Below, one piece after another: positions 63,936 through 64,000 of a stretch of DNA of 64,000 bases (within the stretch, counting starts at the first letter, position 1; each line of letters begins with the position of its first letter). The translations under genes and the position numbers were made by a program. Source of the DNA: Xiphophorus maculatus (lineage: Eukaryota > Chordata > Actinopteri > Cyprinodontiformes > Poeciliidae); the NCBI RefSeq assembly GCF_002775205.1, contig NC_036453.1, forward strand, positions 29,241,213 through 29,305,212. The letters run 5' to 3'. Below the pieces are notes generated by a model that did not search any database, was not told where the DNA came from, and worked only from the letters and a program-made list of their open reading frames with translations.

Positions 63936-64000
63936 AAACATGTAAAAGTATGTTTCTTTTCAAAAATATTTGCACAATTTGTAACTTTATGTGTTCCTTT

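Overview
The window is vertebrate nuclear DNA, most likely from a teleost fish. Genes are split by many introns with consensus GT-AG junctions, intergenic DNA is AT-rich, and decayed Tc1/mariner, pogo-like and piggyBac-like elements, a tRNA-derived SINE and microsatellites are scattered through introns and spacers. Exons were joined by hand from splice sites, reading phase and remembered vertebrate orthologues; no alignment was run.

Layout: (1) 1-2535, minus: mis18a, centromere licensing factor, last exon(s) cut off by the window edge. (2) 3704-5987, plus: haus1, augmin subunit. (3) 8679-14771, plus: eva1c, a membrane protein with two galactose-binding-lectin (SUEL) domains. (4) 15988-18429, minus: cfap298, tail-to-tail with eva1c. 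(5) 24132-51495 plus a 5' non-coding exon near 53471, minus: synj1, synaptojanin-1, 31 core coding exons that give an open frame of 1652 residues, plus one further in-frame candidate exon. (6) about 53890-62336, plus: an slc46a3-like lysosomal/membrane transporter, head-to-head with synj1 across a compact promoter.

The order mis18a - eva1c(+) - cfap298(-) - synj1(-) matches human 21q22.11. haus1 and slc46a3 lie on other human chromosomes, so the fish block is a mosaic. The genes do not form an operon-like pathway. mis18a and haus1 are both mitotic genes and diverge from one spacer with E2F/CCAAT/CHR-like sites; cfap298 is a ciliary gene with an RFX-type X-box in its promoter.

No clearly novel molecular system was found. 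The most useful leads are an in-frame 78-nt candidate exon inside the synj1 SAC domain, a series of phase-matched microexons and a 33-bp coding tandem repeat in the synj1 proline-rich tail, a nearly identical 57-bp intron duplication in eva1c, a GC-AG intron in the transporter, and a family of small TA-flanked elements whose possible pogo-like parent lies near the right end.
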